Position numbers and translations under genes: made by a program. DNA of 33,844 nucleotides, taken from CAXSEF01 sp964236535. Lineage in GTDB: Bacteria > Pseudomonadota > Alphaproteobacteria > Acetobacterales > Acetobacteraceae. Where the stretch lies: positions 1 to 33,844 of the forward strand of contig CAXSEF010000028.1 in the NCBI GenBank assembly GCA_964236535.1, read 5' to 3'. How positions within the stretch are numbered: the stretch's first letter is position 1; each line of letters begins with the position of its first letter. Shown in pieces: positions 25,858 to 32,773 of the stretch. The notes beneath the pieces are model-generated. The model was not told the DNA's origin. It saw nothing but the letters and a program-made list of their open reading frames with translations, and searched no databases.

Positions 25858-26712
25858 TTGAACCTGAAATCCAGCCGACCGAGGAGCCGGCATCCGTATC
25901 TCGCGCCGTTTGGGCGCGTGTCGGTCCGGGGGGTTATTCTCTGCGGAGCATGGGTGCTTCCGTTAGGACAGTCCGCTCAGGCGGATCCCCAGCCAGTGAC
26001 GATACAGGGCGTTCCGCAGCAGGTGATCCCACAGGCGGCCGAGATAGGGTTGGGAGACTTCACCCTCTCGACCGGAACAACCTCCATTCTCGGTGGGTCC
26101 GGCAGCGCGTCGGGTGGCGGAGGTGGCGGCGGAAGTTCCACCAGCAGCGATGCGCTCGACACGATGATGGCTGCGTCGTGGGGGAGCGCGGCGGCGCAGA
26201 ACGCACAAGCTCTCGGCGTCAATTCCACCGCTCTGGCCGCAACTTGTGTGATCGAGAGTGGGTGTCAGAACCTCAACACGGCAACAGCTACCAGCAGCGT
26301 CACCGGGGCGTTCCAGATGACGAACGCAACCTACAATGCCATGTTGAACTCAGCCCTGTCTCAAGACCCGAATCTTGCTTCGAACATCGTTCAAGGAACA
26401 GCCGGTCAAAACGATCCTGCCACTCAAGCGATAGCGGCGGCTGAGTACCTCCGGCAAGGAGCGCAAGCCTTACAGAACGCGGGCGTCGCCAATCCGACCG
26501 TTCTTGATGTTAGAGGTTATTACAACTTCGGCCCATCGGGCGCGGCGCTTGCGACGGCCGATCCGAACGCGACCATGGCCTCCGTACTGTCGAACACATC
26601 TGCGACCGTGCTAAAAAACAATGGCATCACGACAGGCGAAACGGTTGCTCAATGGCAGGCTTCTGTTTCCGCAAAGATTGGGAACGCGGCTACAGCCCCA
26701 GTACTGAAATAA
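25858..26712 (+). CDS. Secreted transglycosylase-like muramidase
   Basis: 284 residues from a TTG start, supported by AAGGAGGGGG just upstream. A signal segment (VILCGAWVLPLGQSAQA) is followed by a glycine-rich linker. A lysozyme-like domain follows, with the predicted acid E133 in ATCVIESGCQN and the GAFQMTNATYN block, matching the E-S-x-C-x-N and G-x-x-Q-M pattern of SLT folds. Two cysteines flank the acid. It is the second muramidase on the element, in the relaxosome block rather than the dot/icm block. A secreted protein gene follows 11 bases later. Base composition is noticeably less GC-rich than in the dot genes. Confidence 0.75.
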   Translation: MNLKSSRPRSRHPYLAPFGRVSVRGVILCGAWVLPLGQSAQADPQPVTIQGVPQQVIPQAAEIGLGDFTLSTGTTSILGGSGSASGGGGGGGSSTSSDALDTMMAASWGSAAAQNAQALGVNSTALAATCVIESGCQNLNTATATSSVTGAFQMTNATYNAMLNSALSQDPNLASNIVQGTAGQNDPATQAIAAAEYLRQGAQALQNAGVANPTVLDVRGYYNFGPSGAALATADPNATMASVLSNTSATVLKNNGITTGETVAQWQASVSAKIGNAATAPVLK

Positions 26713-26723
26713 GGAATCGAGCT

Positions 26724-27122
26724 ATGAGACTGAGCCTTTCCCTAAACGTCGTTATAGCCCTAGGCCTGAGCCCCGCGGTATCTTTCGCACAAGCATTCCA
26801 TGCTACGGGCCCTGCCGCGGGATGGACTTGCATGAGCCTCAATTTGACCGAGCAACAAGCACTCGACCCGGCCGTTCATGTCCTGGTGAGACAGCAACCG
26901 TCGGAAAGCGCACCAGTAGCCGGTTGGGCGCCGATCACCGTCGCAATCCGTGACCCTAACCGCCCGACTAACGGTTTCGCGGAAATACTCAGGCCCAACG
27001 GGCAGCATGTCTGGATCCCGGAAGCTAGCCTTCGGGCATGGTCGAGCAAGGCAGATCCGACCGCAAAATGCGTTCCGTCGATCATGTCGAACGGAACTTA
27101 TGGGTTTGCCTATCCGCACTAA
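26724..27122 (+). CDS. Small secreted protein, function unknown
   Basis: 132 residues with a clear signal peptide cut after SFA at residue 22. Two cysteines (about residues 36 and 118) could form a disulfide. The middle (GWAPITVAIRDPN, NGFAEILRPNGQHVWIPEAS) looks like a small beta domain, perhaps SH3-like, but I do not recognise a family. GGAATCGAG lies just before the ATG and the gap to the muramidase is 11 bases, so the two probably share a transcript and act in the same compartment. Confidence 0.65.
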   Translation: MRLSLSLNVVIALGLSPAVSFAQAFHATGPAAGWTCMSLNLTEQQALDPAVHVLVRQQPSESAPVAGWAPITVAIRDPNRPTNGFAEILRPNGQHVWIPEASLRAWSSKADPTAKCVPSIMSNGTYGFAYPH

Positions 27123-27138
27123 ATTGTCCGGCGATGTC

Positions 27139-27163
27139 GGCGGCGGCTCAGCTGGCCGCCGCC
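27139..27163. terminator. Perfect GC hairpin between convergent genes
   Basis: GGCGGCGGC and GCCGCCGCC flank a 7-base loop, 17 bases after the secreted-protein stop and 34 bases from the end of the opposing regulator gene. No T run. Placement between two convergent stops supports a terminator role in both directions. Confidence 0.5.
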
Positions 27164-27196
27164 TCATAGTGCGACGTGATCCGTTTCCGCTAGCCG

Positions 27197-27664
27197 TTAG
27201 GTTGTATCGGAGCCTGTTGCCCTCTCTGGGACGTGGAAACCTGACGTCCGGAGATGCTGAGCAGCGTGAAGTATGCGGTCGGCGGAGCGCCCAGTAAGCC
27301 GCTGGAGCTGCCCCAGGCTCTGCGCCTCGGACGCGTACCGCCGAACCAAATCCTTCGTGGAGTTCGCGCGGGTGATGGTGGTCGGGTCGGGCGGCGCCTC
27401 ACACCGATCGGTCCTGATGTACTGCCCCCAGCCGACACGAACCACGAGGCCCCGCACCCGCATGGCGCGGAGATGGCCCGTGGCAACCGAAACCTTGCGT
27501 TCGATGTGCTCTGCGATCTGCTTCGCGGACCGTGCCTCCGTCAGGTAGGCCATGATCGCGTCGCGGATTGGCTGCTTCCGGGTCGTCCCCCTTGCAGCCG
27601 AGCGGGACGCCGCTCGGCTGGATCCAACGGGCGGAAGATCGAAGAGCATCGGGCTGCCATCCAT
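27197..27664 (-). CDS. Winged-helix DNA-binding regulator
   Basis: 155 residues from the ATG at 27664, which has a strong GGAGG nine bases upstream. Longer upstream frames lack this. Residues 40-95 read as a winged helix: RDAIMAYLTEARSAKQIAEH, then a recognition-helix candidate VSVATGHLRAMRVRG and a wing LVVRVGWGQYIR. The C-terminal 50 residues contain a second helical segment (SLGQLQRLTGRSADRILHAA) that may also be HTH-like. It is one of two candidate regulators in the window and therefore a possible reader of the dispersed motif. That link is speculation. It is itself preceded by a motif copy. Confidence 0.7.
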   Translation of the reverse strand: MDGSPMLFDLPPVGSSRAASRSAARGTTRKQPIRDAIMAYLTEARSAKQIAEHIERKVSVATGHLRAMRVRGLVVRVGWGQYIRTDRCEAPPDPTTITRANSTKDLVRRYASEAQSLGQLQRLTGRSADRILHAAQHLRTSGFHVPERATGSDTT

Positions 27665-27733
27665 GTGGCGATACCTCCATTCGGCTGACCACCGGGGCGG
27701 ACTGCGCCGGTGGTGCAGAGCGTAGGAGGGGCT

Positions 27734-27745
27734 GGCGCGAACGAG
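27734..27745 (-). promoter_or_regulatory. Dispersed CCCRTTYGCRCC element, upstream of the winged-helix regulator
   Basis: CTCGTTCGCGCC on the - strand, its first base 81 bases before the regulator ATG and pointing toward it. This is the most distant copy, in keeping with an apparently longer leader. Confidence 0.45.
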
Positions 27746-27828
27746 CCGAGGGTCCAGCATGGAATCTTCATCGGATGCAGCTAAGGTACCGAACGGGCGT
27801 TGCTTACCCATCCACGAGGGAGACGGTC

Positions 27829-28029
27829 ATGAAAGCGTTGCGCAGCTTACCGCCCGGCTTGTTGTGGATGGTGGCAGCCGCCGCCCTTTTCCTCCTGGGC
27901 GCCGCGAACGCCGGTTGGCACGGTCTGCACCAGATGACGCAGCTCGGCGTCGGCGGCGCGATCGTTGCCCTGGTCGTGGTGGCGGTGTTCTGCGATTGGC
28001 AGCGACCTCGCCTGCCCGGCCGCAGCTGA
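27829..28029 (+). CDS. Small two-helix membrane protein
   Basis: 66 residues with membrane helices at about residues 10-27 and 40-55 and a basic C terminus (DWQRPRLPGRS). GAGGGAGAC precedes the ATG. No family recognised. It stands alone, divergent from the regulator and convergent with a 41-residue gene. Confidence 0.55.
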   Translation: MKALRSLPPGLLWMVAAAALFLLGAANAGWHGLHQMTQLGVGGAIVALVVVAVFCDWQRPRLPGRS

Positions 28030-28050
28030 GACGCAGGCCAGGCCGAGCCA

Positions 28051-28076
28051 GCCAGGAGGCCGGACCCTTGCGGGCC
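28051..28076. terminator. GC hairpin between convergent small genes
   Basis: Near-perfect pairing of GCCGGACCC with GGGCCCGGC around a short TTGC loop, with one mismatch, between the stops at 28029 (+) and 28088 (-). No T run. Confidence 0.35.
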
Positions 28077-28087
28077 CGGCTGCTTCC

Positions 28088-28213
28088 TCAGTAGGGCAGT
28101 TCGTCCTCGTCGATCTCGTCGAACTGCAAATAGCCCGTCACGGGCTCCATCCACATCTTCTCGATCGCCTGTTCCCGAGCGGCGATCCACGCGTCGTCGT
28201 TCAACTGGTCCAT
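28088..28213 (-). CDS. 41-residue acidic protein
   Basis: Begins MDQLNDDAWIAAREQAIEKM and ends FDEIDEDELPY. It is strongly acidic and predicted helical. GGAGCAGG lies 3-10 bases before the ATG at 28213, which makes this short start more credible than upstream frames. No family recognised. Such small acidic proteins on mobile elements are sometimes DNA mimics or inhibitors, but nothing here proves that. Confidence 0.45.
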   Translation of the reverse strand: MDQLNDDAWIAAREQAIEKMWMEPVTGYLQFDEIDEDELPY

Positions 28214-28266
28214 CGTCCTGCTCCACTCTCTATGCAGCCCGATCGCTGCTGAGCGGCGGCAATGCC

Positions 28267-28376
28267 GGGGGTCGGACCGGGTCAACGGCGCGCCCCTTGG
28301 CGCGGGACCGAAGCCGCGCGGAGCCACGCGCGGGCGCTCTCCGCGCCGAGAATGGCGAGCACGGCGAGGACCCACC
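28267..28376 (+). ncRNA. Repeat family A, copy 1: candidate structured RNA
   Basis: About 100 bases with an outer pairing GGGTC (28280-28284) to GACCC (28369-28373) and two inner hairpins, GCGCC-CCTT-GGCGC and GGCGC-TCTCC-GCGCC. The copy at 30878-30960 has the same outer strands and the same flanks (GGAGCCACGCGC, GGCGAGGACCCACC). Its two inner hairpins use different bases on both arms. Paired changes like this suggest conserved RNA or single-strand DNA structure. Strand is uncertain. + is chosen arbitrarily. It lies in the 340-base gap between divergent genes, with nothing else recognised except a motif copy. Confidence 0.4.
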
Positions 28377-28506
28377 CGTTGACGCGGGCCGAGCCTCCCC
28401 CGGCATTACGATAGAAGAGCAGCGGAGGCTTACCCTTCCCCGCGGAGACTCCCTCAGCCACCAGCGCCGGTGGTCGTGCGCCGGGGGACGAGAACGACCG
28501 AACATC

Positions 28507-28518
28507 GCCGTTCGCACC
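28507..28518 (+). promoter_or_regulatory. Dispersed CCCRTTYGCRCC element, upstream of the NERD gene
   Basis: GCCGTTCGCACC starting 47 bases before the NERD-gene ATG. Confidence 0.5.
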
Positions 28519-28553
28519 GGAGGCCGACAGGCTCGCGTCGGGAGTTTCGACGC

Positions 28554-29213
28554 ATGACGGACGACATCTGGCGAGCGAGGGCGGAGGCTCAGCGGCACCA
28601 GCCGCGGCGGACGACGCACGCGAACGAGCGCGACTGGGAGGCCTTCGGTGAGCTGAAGGCCGGCATCATCGGGCGCAAGGGCGAACGGCGGGCCGCGGCC
28701 GCCATCGCGAAGTGCGATCTGCCTGCGCTTCACGACGTGATCCTGCCGATCGAGGACGGCCTGACGCAGATCGACCACATCGTCCGAGGATCGGACCGGG
28801 TGCTGGTGATCGAAACCAAGACCTACCGTGGACACATCACCGGCCACCCCGCCGGTGATGAGTGGGTGCAGCATCTCGCGGATGGCACGACGTCGCACCC
28901 GTTGCGCAATCCCGTCTGGCAGAACCGCCGTCACTGTCGTGCGGTCGAGGGTGTCCTCGCCGGCCTTGGCGTTCCCGTATCGGGCCACGTCGTCTCCGCG
29001 GGCTTGGCCACCTTCGCGGATAACCTGGTGGGCTTGGTGGTTCCGTTGGCGCAGGTCGGGTGCCTGTTCCTCGGCGATACCCATCGCCGCACCCCGGCCG
29101 AGCTGCTCAACGTGGCATGGGAGCGGTTGGTCCGGGCTGCGGCGCTGCACGACGGACGCCGCGACGAGCATCGTGCCTCGGTGGAAGCCGCCCGTTCGGC
29201 CCCGACCGCATGA
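28554..29213 (+). CDS. NERD-domain (nuclease-related) protein
   Basis: 219 residues. The NERD core is clear: KGERRAAAAI with E44, DVILPIEDGLTQIDHIV with D74, and VLVIETKTYRGHITG with E87-x-K89. Together these form a PD-(D/E)xK-like active site. The family is named for its nuclease-like fold, and most members are uncharacterised. Here it is a single-domain version with no helicase or kinase fused. The ATG at 28554 follows a GGGAG. It probably shares a region with the next hypothetical gene, though that has its own motif copy. One of three accessory proteins of the nuclease-fold kind in the last 6 kb. Confidence 0.85.
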   Translation: MTDDIWRARAEAQRHQPRRTTHANERDWEAFGELKAGIIGRKGERRAAAAIAKCDLPALHDVILPIEDGLTQIDHIVRGSDRVLVIETKTYRGHITGHPAGDEWVQHLADGTTSHPLRNPVWQNRRHCRAVEGVLAGLGVPVSGHVVSAGLATFADNLVGLVVPLAQVGCLFLGDTHRRTPAELLNVAWERLVRAAALHDGRRDEHRASVEAARSAPTA

Positions 29214-29214
29214 T

Positions 29215-29226
29215 GACGTTCGCACC
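29215..29226 (+). promoter_or_regulatory. Dispersed CCCRTTYGCRCC element, upstream of the gene at 29271
   Basis: GACGTTCGCACC immediately after the NERD-gene stop, starting 56 bases before the next ATG. Confidence 0.5.
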
Positions 29227-29270
29227 ACTGCAAAGGAGAAAGGGAGCGGACGCACGGGGAGGATCAGGTG

Positions 29271-29693
29271 ATGGCGCGGCTGGACAGCTCGGCGGTTGTG
29301 TCGATGTGCTGGGACCACGGGGGGTCGAACCTCATCGGGCTGGTGGTCGTGCGCCGCCCGGATGCCCGATGCTTCTTTGTGGACCTTCCGGCCGACCTTG
29401 CGGTGCGTCTGGCGGTGTTGGACCGGCAGTATGTGGCTGCGAATGCCGCCCGCCTCCTGGCCGTGGCCCGGGCTGGACTCTCCCGATGCTCGTTCGTGGA
29501 GGACGAGGTGATCTCGCCGGAGTTCCTGCAGACGGGCGCGCAACCGGCCCATCCCGGCAGCATGCGCCACATCCCGGCGGAGACGGTGGCGCGGGCGGCC
29601 GGTGGGCATGATGGTTGGCGGATGGCCGGCTTCATCGTGGACGTGGGCGAGATTCCGCTCGACCCGGAGCGTGTAGGCGCGAGGCTGCACTAG
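29271..29693 (+). CDS. Conserved-looking hypothetical protein
   Basis: 140 residues, soluble, family not recognised. GGGGAGG lies 9 bases before the ATG at 29271, and this decides the start over the GTG three bases earlier. The N-terminal half looks like alternating beta strands (VVSMCWDHGGSNLIGLVVV, ARCFFVDLP). It follows the NERD gene in the same direction but with a 57-base gap that holds a motif copy. Confidence 0.55.
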   Translation: MARLDSSAVVSMCWDHGGSNLIGLVVVRRPDARCFFVDLPADLAVRLAVLDRQYVAANAARLLAVARAGLSRCSFVEDEVISPEFLQTGAQPAHPGSMRHIPAETVARAAGGHDGWRMAGFIVDVGEIPLDPERVGARLH

Positions 29694-29716
29694 CTGCGGA
29701 GAAGGCATGCGCCGTG

Positions 29717-29790
29717 GCGGGGCCGGGTTGCGGCAGGGGCGGGCCGCTTGGGGCCTGCGCATGACGCGGCCCGGCCCCGCCTGACGGGGC
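29717..29790. terminator. GC-rich hairpins between convergent genes
   Basis: GCGGGGCCGGG (29717-29727) pairs perfectly with CCCGGCCCCGC (29770-29780). A second smaller hairpin GCCCCG-CCTGA-CGGGGC overlaps at 29774-29790, so the two folds exclude each other. The 193-base gap holds no gene. Confidence 0.45.
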
Positions 29791-29886
29791 GTGCCCGGCT
29801 GCGGTGACGCCCTGGGGGCGGTGTGGTCTAGCGGCCACTCGGTGGCGGGAGGCGGGACCGGAAGACCGGCCCCGCCCGGTGTCTGC

Positions 29887-30561
29887 TTACTCCCGGTCGA
29901 AGGCGGCGAGCTGGGCGGCGGCGGCGCGGCCGTCAACGGTCTGGCCGCCCTGCTGCTGGCCCACGTAGGGCTTCCAGTCTTCGCCCACGATCTCGGCGTA
30001 AGCGTCCTTTGCACCCTCGGCGGCGGCGAGCACGGCATAAGCCTGCACGGCAGCGGTGGCGGCGAAGTCGCGGGCACGGGCTGCACGATTGGCGCCCCCG
30101 TCCACGCCCATGCGGTCCTCGTCGCGGTCCTCATTAGTCACGGCCGAGGTCAGGTTGCGGGCCTGCTCCGCCTTGGTGTCGTAGAACTGGCCAGCCCCAA
30201 ACGCGGAACCAATGTGCGCGCCGACGATGCGCTGCAGGTGCATCCGCATGGCGGTCTCGTTCATGTAGGAGGTCATTGCGCTGGCCACGGTGCCGATCGC
30301 CGCCTCGGATGCCTCGCGGATCGCGTGATAGTTCACCTCGTCGAGGCCATAGACCTGCACGATGCGGCCGATCTGCCCTGCGGTCGGGCAAAGGCGCTGG
30401 GCGGTCTCGAAGGTGATGACCTGGCGGGGTGCCTGGGCGGTCTGGGGGGAGCGGCGGGCGCCGGGGAGGTTCTTGCCGGCCTGCGGCTTGCTGGTGCGGG
30501 TGGCCTTGCTGGCTTGCGCGGAGGTCAGGGCGGCGGCAACGTTGGTGTCAGCGTTGGACAT
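29887..30561 (-). CDS. Hypothetical protein with low-complexity basic N terminus
   Basis: 224 residues, family not recognised. Residues 1-47 are Ala/Ser/Lys/Thr-rich with a histone-tail look (TSAQASKATRTSKPQAGKNL). Residues 48-205 are helical, including QIGRIVQVYGLDEVNYHAIR, MTSYMNETAMRMHLQRIVGA and RDFAATAAVQAYAVLAAAEG. AGAGGAA precedes the ATG. Unlike most neighbours it lacks the dispersed motif. Instead it has a recognisable sigma-70-like promoter in an AT-rich leader, so its regulation probably differs and expression could be strong. Confidence 0.65.
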   Translation of the reverse strand: MSNADTNVAAALTSAQASKATRTSKPQAGKNLPGARRSPQTAQAPRQVITFETAQRLCPTAGQIGRIVQVYGLDEVNYHAIREASEAAIGTVASAMTSYMNETAMRMHLQRIVGAHIGSAFGAGQFYDTKAEQARNLTSAVTNEDRDEDRMGVDGGANRAARARDFAATAAVQAYAVLAAAEGAKDAYAEIVGEDWKPYVGQQQGGQTVDGRAAAAQLAAFDRE

Positions 30562-30650
30562 GAGTTCATTCCTCTGTTCTGCGTCAGCCCCGTTCCGGTG
30601 CTCGTAACACTGGGGCGGGGCGCCTCGCGGTCGTCATTGACCGCAACTAG

Positions 30651-30678
30651 ATACTAGCAGAAACGGCGCGCTACTCAA
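30651..30678 (-). promoter_or_regulatory. Sigma-70-like promoter of the gene at 29887-30561
   Basis: On the - strand, TTGAGT and TAGTAT are separated by 16 bases, about 90 bases before the ATG. The -10 region lies in a near-palindrome CTAGTATCTAG that could be an operator. This is the best consensus-type promoter in the window. Confidence 0.5.
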
Positions 30679-30877
30679 CAGAAAAAACAGCAAATTCACA
30701 TGTATTATTTGCATGTAGGCCGCATTTACTGCTTGCAGCACAGTCCTTAATCAGCGTTTTTCTTGTTCGTCCTGCGGGGTCGAGGGGCCGGCGAGGCCCC
30801 CGGTTGCTGATGAGATTGGAGGAAGACTGGCGTTTTTCTCGTCCCGTCCTGCCAATGGCTCCGAGGTGTGGCGGCGG

Positions 30878-30960
30878 TTCGGGTCAAAAGCGGCGTCTTC
30901 GCCGGGACCGGAGCCACGCGCAGGCCGCCGCTTGGCGGGCGAGCATGGCGAGGACCCACC
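30878..30960 (+). ncRNA. Repeat family A, copy 2: candidate structured RNA
   Basis: Outer pairing GGGTC (30881-30885) with GACCC (30953-30957). Inner hairpins GGCG-TCTT-CGCC and CCGCC-GCTT-GGCGG replace those of copy 1 at matching places. The flanks GGGACCG, GGAGCCACGCGC and GGCGAGGACCCACC are shared. Strand uncertain. Confidence 0.4.
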
Positions 30961-31028
30961 TTTTGAGCCGGACCGTTGCCGCGCCTCAGACTGGTCGCAT
31001 GACGGCGAGGCCAGGCTTCCGGAACGTG

Positions 31029-31066
31029 CCCACCCCCTGGCGCCTGCTTAGGCGTCAGGGGGTGGG
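31029..31066. other. Very strong 16-bp hairpin
   Basis: CCCACCCCCTGGCGCC pairs with GGCGTCAGGGGGTGGG around the loop TGCTTA, with only one G-T wobble. No T run follows, so a simple terminator is not obvious. It stands between repeat families A and B. Confidence 0.6.
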
Positions 31067-31102
31067 TCGAGGAGGCAACACGCGAAGCTGGGGGAGCAGA
31101 AG

Positions 31103-31143
31103 GACGCGGCCCGGTGCGATCGGACGATCGTCCAGGCCGCGTC
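31103..31143. other. Hairpin with an inner palindrome
   Basis: GACGCGGCC (31103-31111) pairs with GGCCGCGTC (31135-31143). The loop contains the perfect 12-base palindrome GGACGATCGTCC (31122-31133), a possible protein-binding site or second stem. It runs straight into repeat family B. Confidence 0.5.
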
Positions 31144-31231
31144 TGGGATCGTTACCCGAAGGGCCGAGACGCGCCTTCGCGGCTCGGGGAGCGAAACGAG
31201 TAGAGCCCGGCCCCGCTCTGCGGGGAGACGC
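31141..31231 (+). repeat. Repeat family B, copy 1
   Basis: About 90 bases matching 33037-33126: both have GGGATCGT, GAAGG, CCGAGAC, GGGGAGCG, CGAGTAGAGCCCGGCCC and GCGGGG. Two small stems are kept in both copies, CCGAG with CTCGG (CTTGG in the other copy) and a C-rich with a G-rich arm around a changed loop. Possible structured RNA. Confidence 0.5.
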
Positions 31232-31258
31232 GCTTTCGATGTTTCTGCCTAGAGCTTA

Positions 31259-31852
31259 CTACTCCGGCTGCAGGGGAACGATGTTCTGTCCGCTGCCGAA
31301 GCTGATGCTATCGAAGATGTCGGACACCGGGATTTCGATGCCGATTTCGGGCATCGCCAGTATGTCGTCGATCGACAGCGGTGTCGCCGCCCAGGGCTCA
31401 TTGCTCTCACGGGTGTAGGAGACCGCGACTGGACTCGTTTGCTCGACCAGCACGTAGCGCTTGATCGAGGGCACCTCGTGATACTCGCGCATCTTCGTGA
31501 AGCGGTCGGTGCCGGCGTTGGTCTCGCTGACGACCTCGAACACCACGACCGGGTTTGGGATCAACCGGTCCTGCCCTTGGACGGGACTGCAGGTGACGGT
31601 GGCATCCGGGTAGCGGGTGTTCTCACCGACCGTCGCGACGCCTCCACTCTCGGCCGGCAGCACCCGGCAAGCCCTGTCCTTGAGCCTTCCTCTCAGCTCA
31701 AAGACAATGTTGGCGACGATCAGGCCGTGGTTGTTGGTTCCGCCGGTCATGGCGACGGGTTGGAAGCCATCGAACTCGTAACGTCCCTCCTGGGCCTCGG
31801 CCCACTGGAAGAACTCCTCGCGGCTCATGGGCTTGCGGAGGGCGACGTTCAT
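31259..31852 (-). CDS. Uma2-family (DUF820) putative endonuclease
   Basis: 197 residues, the usual length for Uma2. The family pattern is visible: REEFFQWAEAQEGRYEFDGF with E26, HGLIVANIVFELRGRL, RYPDATVTC with D83, and VVVFEVVSE with E106, then TDRFTKMREY. This forms a PD-(D/E)xK-type site. Uma2 proteins are common and poorly characterised, most familiar from cyanobacteria and other bacteria with many copies. The ATG at 31852 has no good ribosome site, so the start is tentative. No motif copy precedes it. Confidence 0.85.
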   Translation of the reverse strand: MNVALRKPMSREEFFQWAEAQEGRYEFDGFQPVAMTGGTNNHGLIVANIVFELRGRLKDRACRVLPAESGGVATVGENTRYPDATVTCSPVQGQDRLIPNPVVVFEVVSETNAGTDRFTKMREYHEVPSIKRYVLVEQTSPVAVSYTRESNEPWAATPLSIDDILAMPEIGIEIPVSDIFDSISFGSGQNIVPLQPE

Positions 31853-31940
31853 GTCAGTGAGGCTAGCACCAGACGATATGGATTTCCTTCTTTTCTATCC
31901 TGGATGCGAGAGGCCGCTGCGGGTGCCGTATCCGGATTGA

Positions 31941-32473
31941 TCACGCTAAGCTGAGCCGTCGAGCGGGATCGGGTACATCAGGCACCGGATCGGTGGGAGC
32001 GCGAAGGTGCTGGTCGATCTCCAGCCGTTGGCCCGGCTTGAAGCGGACGATCGGGATGCCGGCGACGCGAAGTGCGGCGTCGACCAGGACGTCGCGAGCG
32101 CATCGGTCGGAGCGGTCGTGCGACCGATCGTCGAGCTCGACGACGAGGAGAGGGTTGCCGGAGGCGACGTCGACGACAACGAAATCGACCGACTTGGAGG
32201 CGATCCGGTTCAGGGCGACCGTTCGCGCGCGCGGATCGCGAGCGGTGACGGCGAGCAGGTCGGCGAGGCGGACCTGGGGGCACAGATGGCAGCCTGGTGG
32301 CAGCTGGCGGAGCAGCGTCGGGAGCGCCGTGTGCTCCACGGGCTGAGGACGGGCTTCTTGCGGCAGGGCAGAGGAGGCCTTGATGGGCCGGCAAGGCGGA
32401 CAACAGCCACCAGGGCGATTACAAGGACCAGGACGAGAGCGAGGGCGGCAGGATCGATTGAGTTGATCGGCAT
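31941..32473 (-). pseudogene. DUF2726 protein, frameshifted near 32340
   Basis: From the ATG at 32473 the frame gives a membrane helix (ALALVLVLVIALVAVVRLAG) and then CRKKPVLSP. The conserved DUF2726 body (LLRQLPPGCHLCPQVRLADL, SKSVDFVVVDVASGNPLLVV, ELDDRSHD, IPIVRFKPGQ) continues in the next frame from VEHTALPTLL. The two join perfectly if one base is added in the three-base C/G run at 32340-32342. So this is either a one-base deletion in a once-intact gene or a homopolymer sequencing error. The full protein would be about 178 residues. DUF2726 is a membrane-anchored protein of nuclease-like fold and unknown role. Confidence 0.75.
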
Positions 32474-32520
32474 GACGAGCTGACGCCTCTGCGGGTGATC
32501 TACGATCGACGCATCGCGCT

Positions 32521-32532
32521 GTGCGAACGGGA
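32521..32532 (-). promoter_or_regulatory. Dispersed CCCRTTYGCRCC element, upstream of the DUF2726 gene
   Basis: TCCCGTTCGCAC on the - strand, first base 59 bases before the ATG at 32473 and pointing toward it. Confidence 0.5.
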
Positions 32533-32609
32533 ACACCAAGCTCGCGGGAGCGAGCCCGGCTCCCGAGCCGTCAGGCGAGGCGGCGCCGGCGGTGAGCCGG
32601 CTTGGCCTT

Positions 32610-32762
32610 CTAGGTCTCGGCCTTGATCTCGAGCTTGATGAAGGACGGCAGGCTGAGGGTGAGGGTCGCGCTGGCGCCCTTGAAGGCGAGGCGACGGAGG
32701 GTGCGGGTGACGGTACGGCGGAAGCGGGTGAGGGCGGTGCGGAGGGTCTTGGAAGCGGTCAT
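32610..32762 (-). CDS. 50-residue cationic peptide
   Basis: From the ATG at 32762, chosen because AGGAGA lies 8 bases upstream. Residues 1-28 form a strongly basic, Arg/Thr/Leu-rich helix (TLRTALTRFRRTVTRTLRRL) with amphipathic spacing. The second half is hydrophobic (ASATLTLSLPSFIKLEIKAE). No family recognised. The leader folds into a hairpin ending at the ribosome site, so translation may be controlled. It lacks the dispersed motif. Confidence 0.5.
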   Translation of the reverse strand: MTASKTLRTALTRFRRTVTRTLRRLAFKGASATLTLSLPSFIKLEIKAET

Positions 32763-32773
32763 GTGAGTGTCTC

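Larger units (their letters stand above)
30562..31258. other. 697-base region without a gene: AT-rich island plus structured repeats
   Basis: From 30640 to about 30780 the sequence is unusually AT-rich for this window, holding the promoter above and short inverted strings around ACATGTATTATTTGCATGT. Then come a GGGGCC/GGCCCC hairpin (30784-30800), two direct repeats beginning GCGTTTTTCT (30757 and 30830), repeat family A copy 2, a very strong hairpin at 31029-31066, a second hairpin at 31103-31143 and repeat family B copy 1. I see no convincing coding sequence. Frames that stay open here have no ribosome site and no recognisable protein. Confidence 0.55.

Noticed and set aside
28230..30134. 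Long open frame on the minus strand across the NERD and 29271 genes
   Set aside because: Low-complexity Arg/Pro/Ala composition with no domain. The plus-strand NERD motifs are clear.
30804..31418. Plus-strand open frame through the structured repeat region
   Set aside because: No ribosome site, Arg/Gly-rich composition, runs antisense into the Uma2 gene. Similarity between this frame and one at 33 kb follows from the DNA repeat itself.
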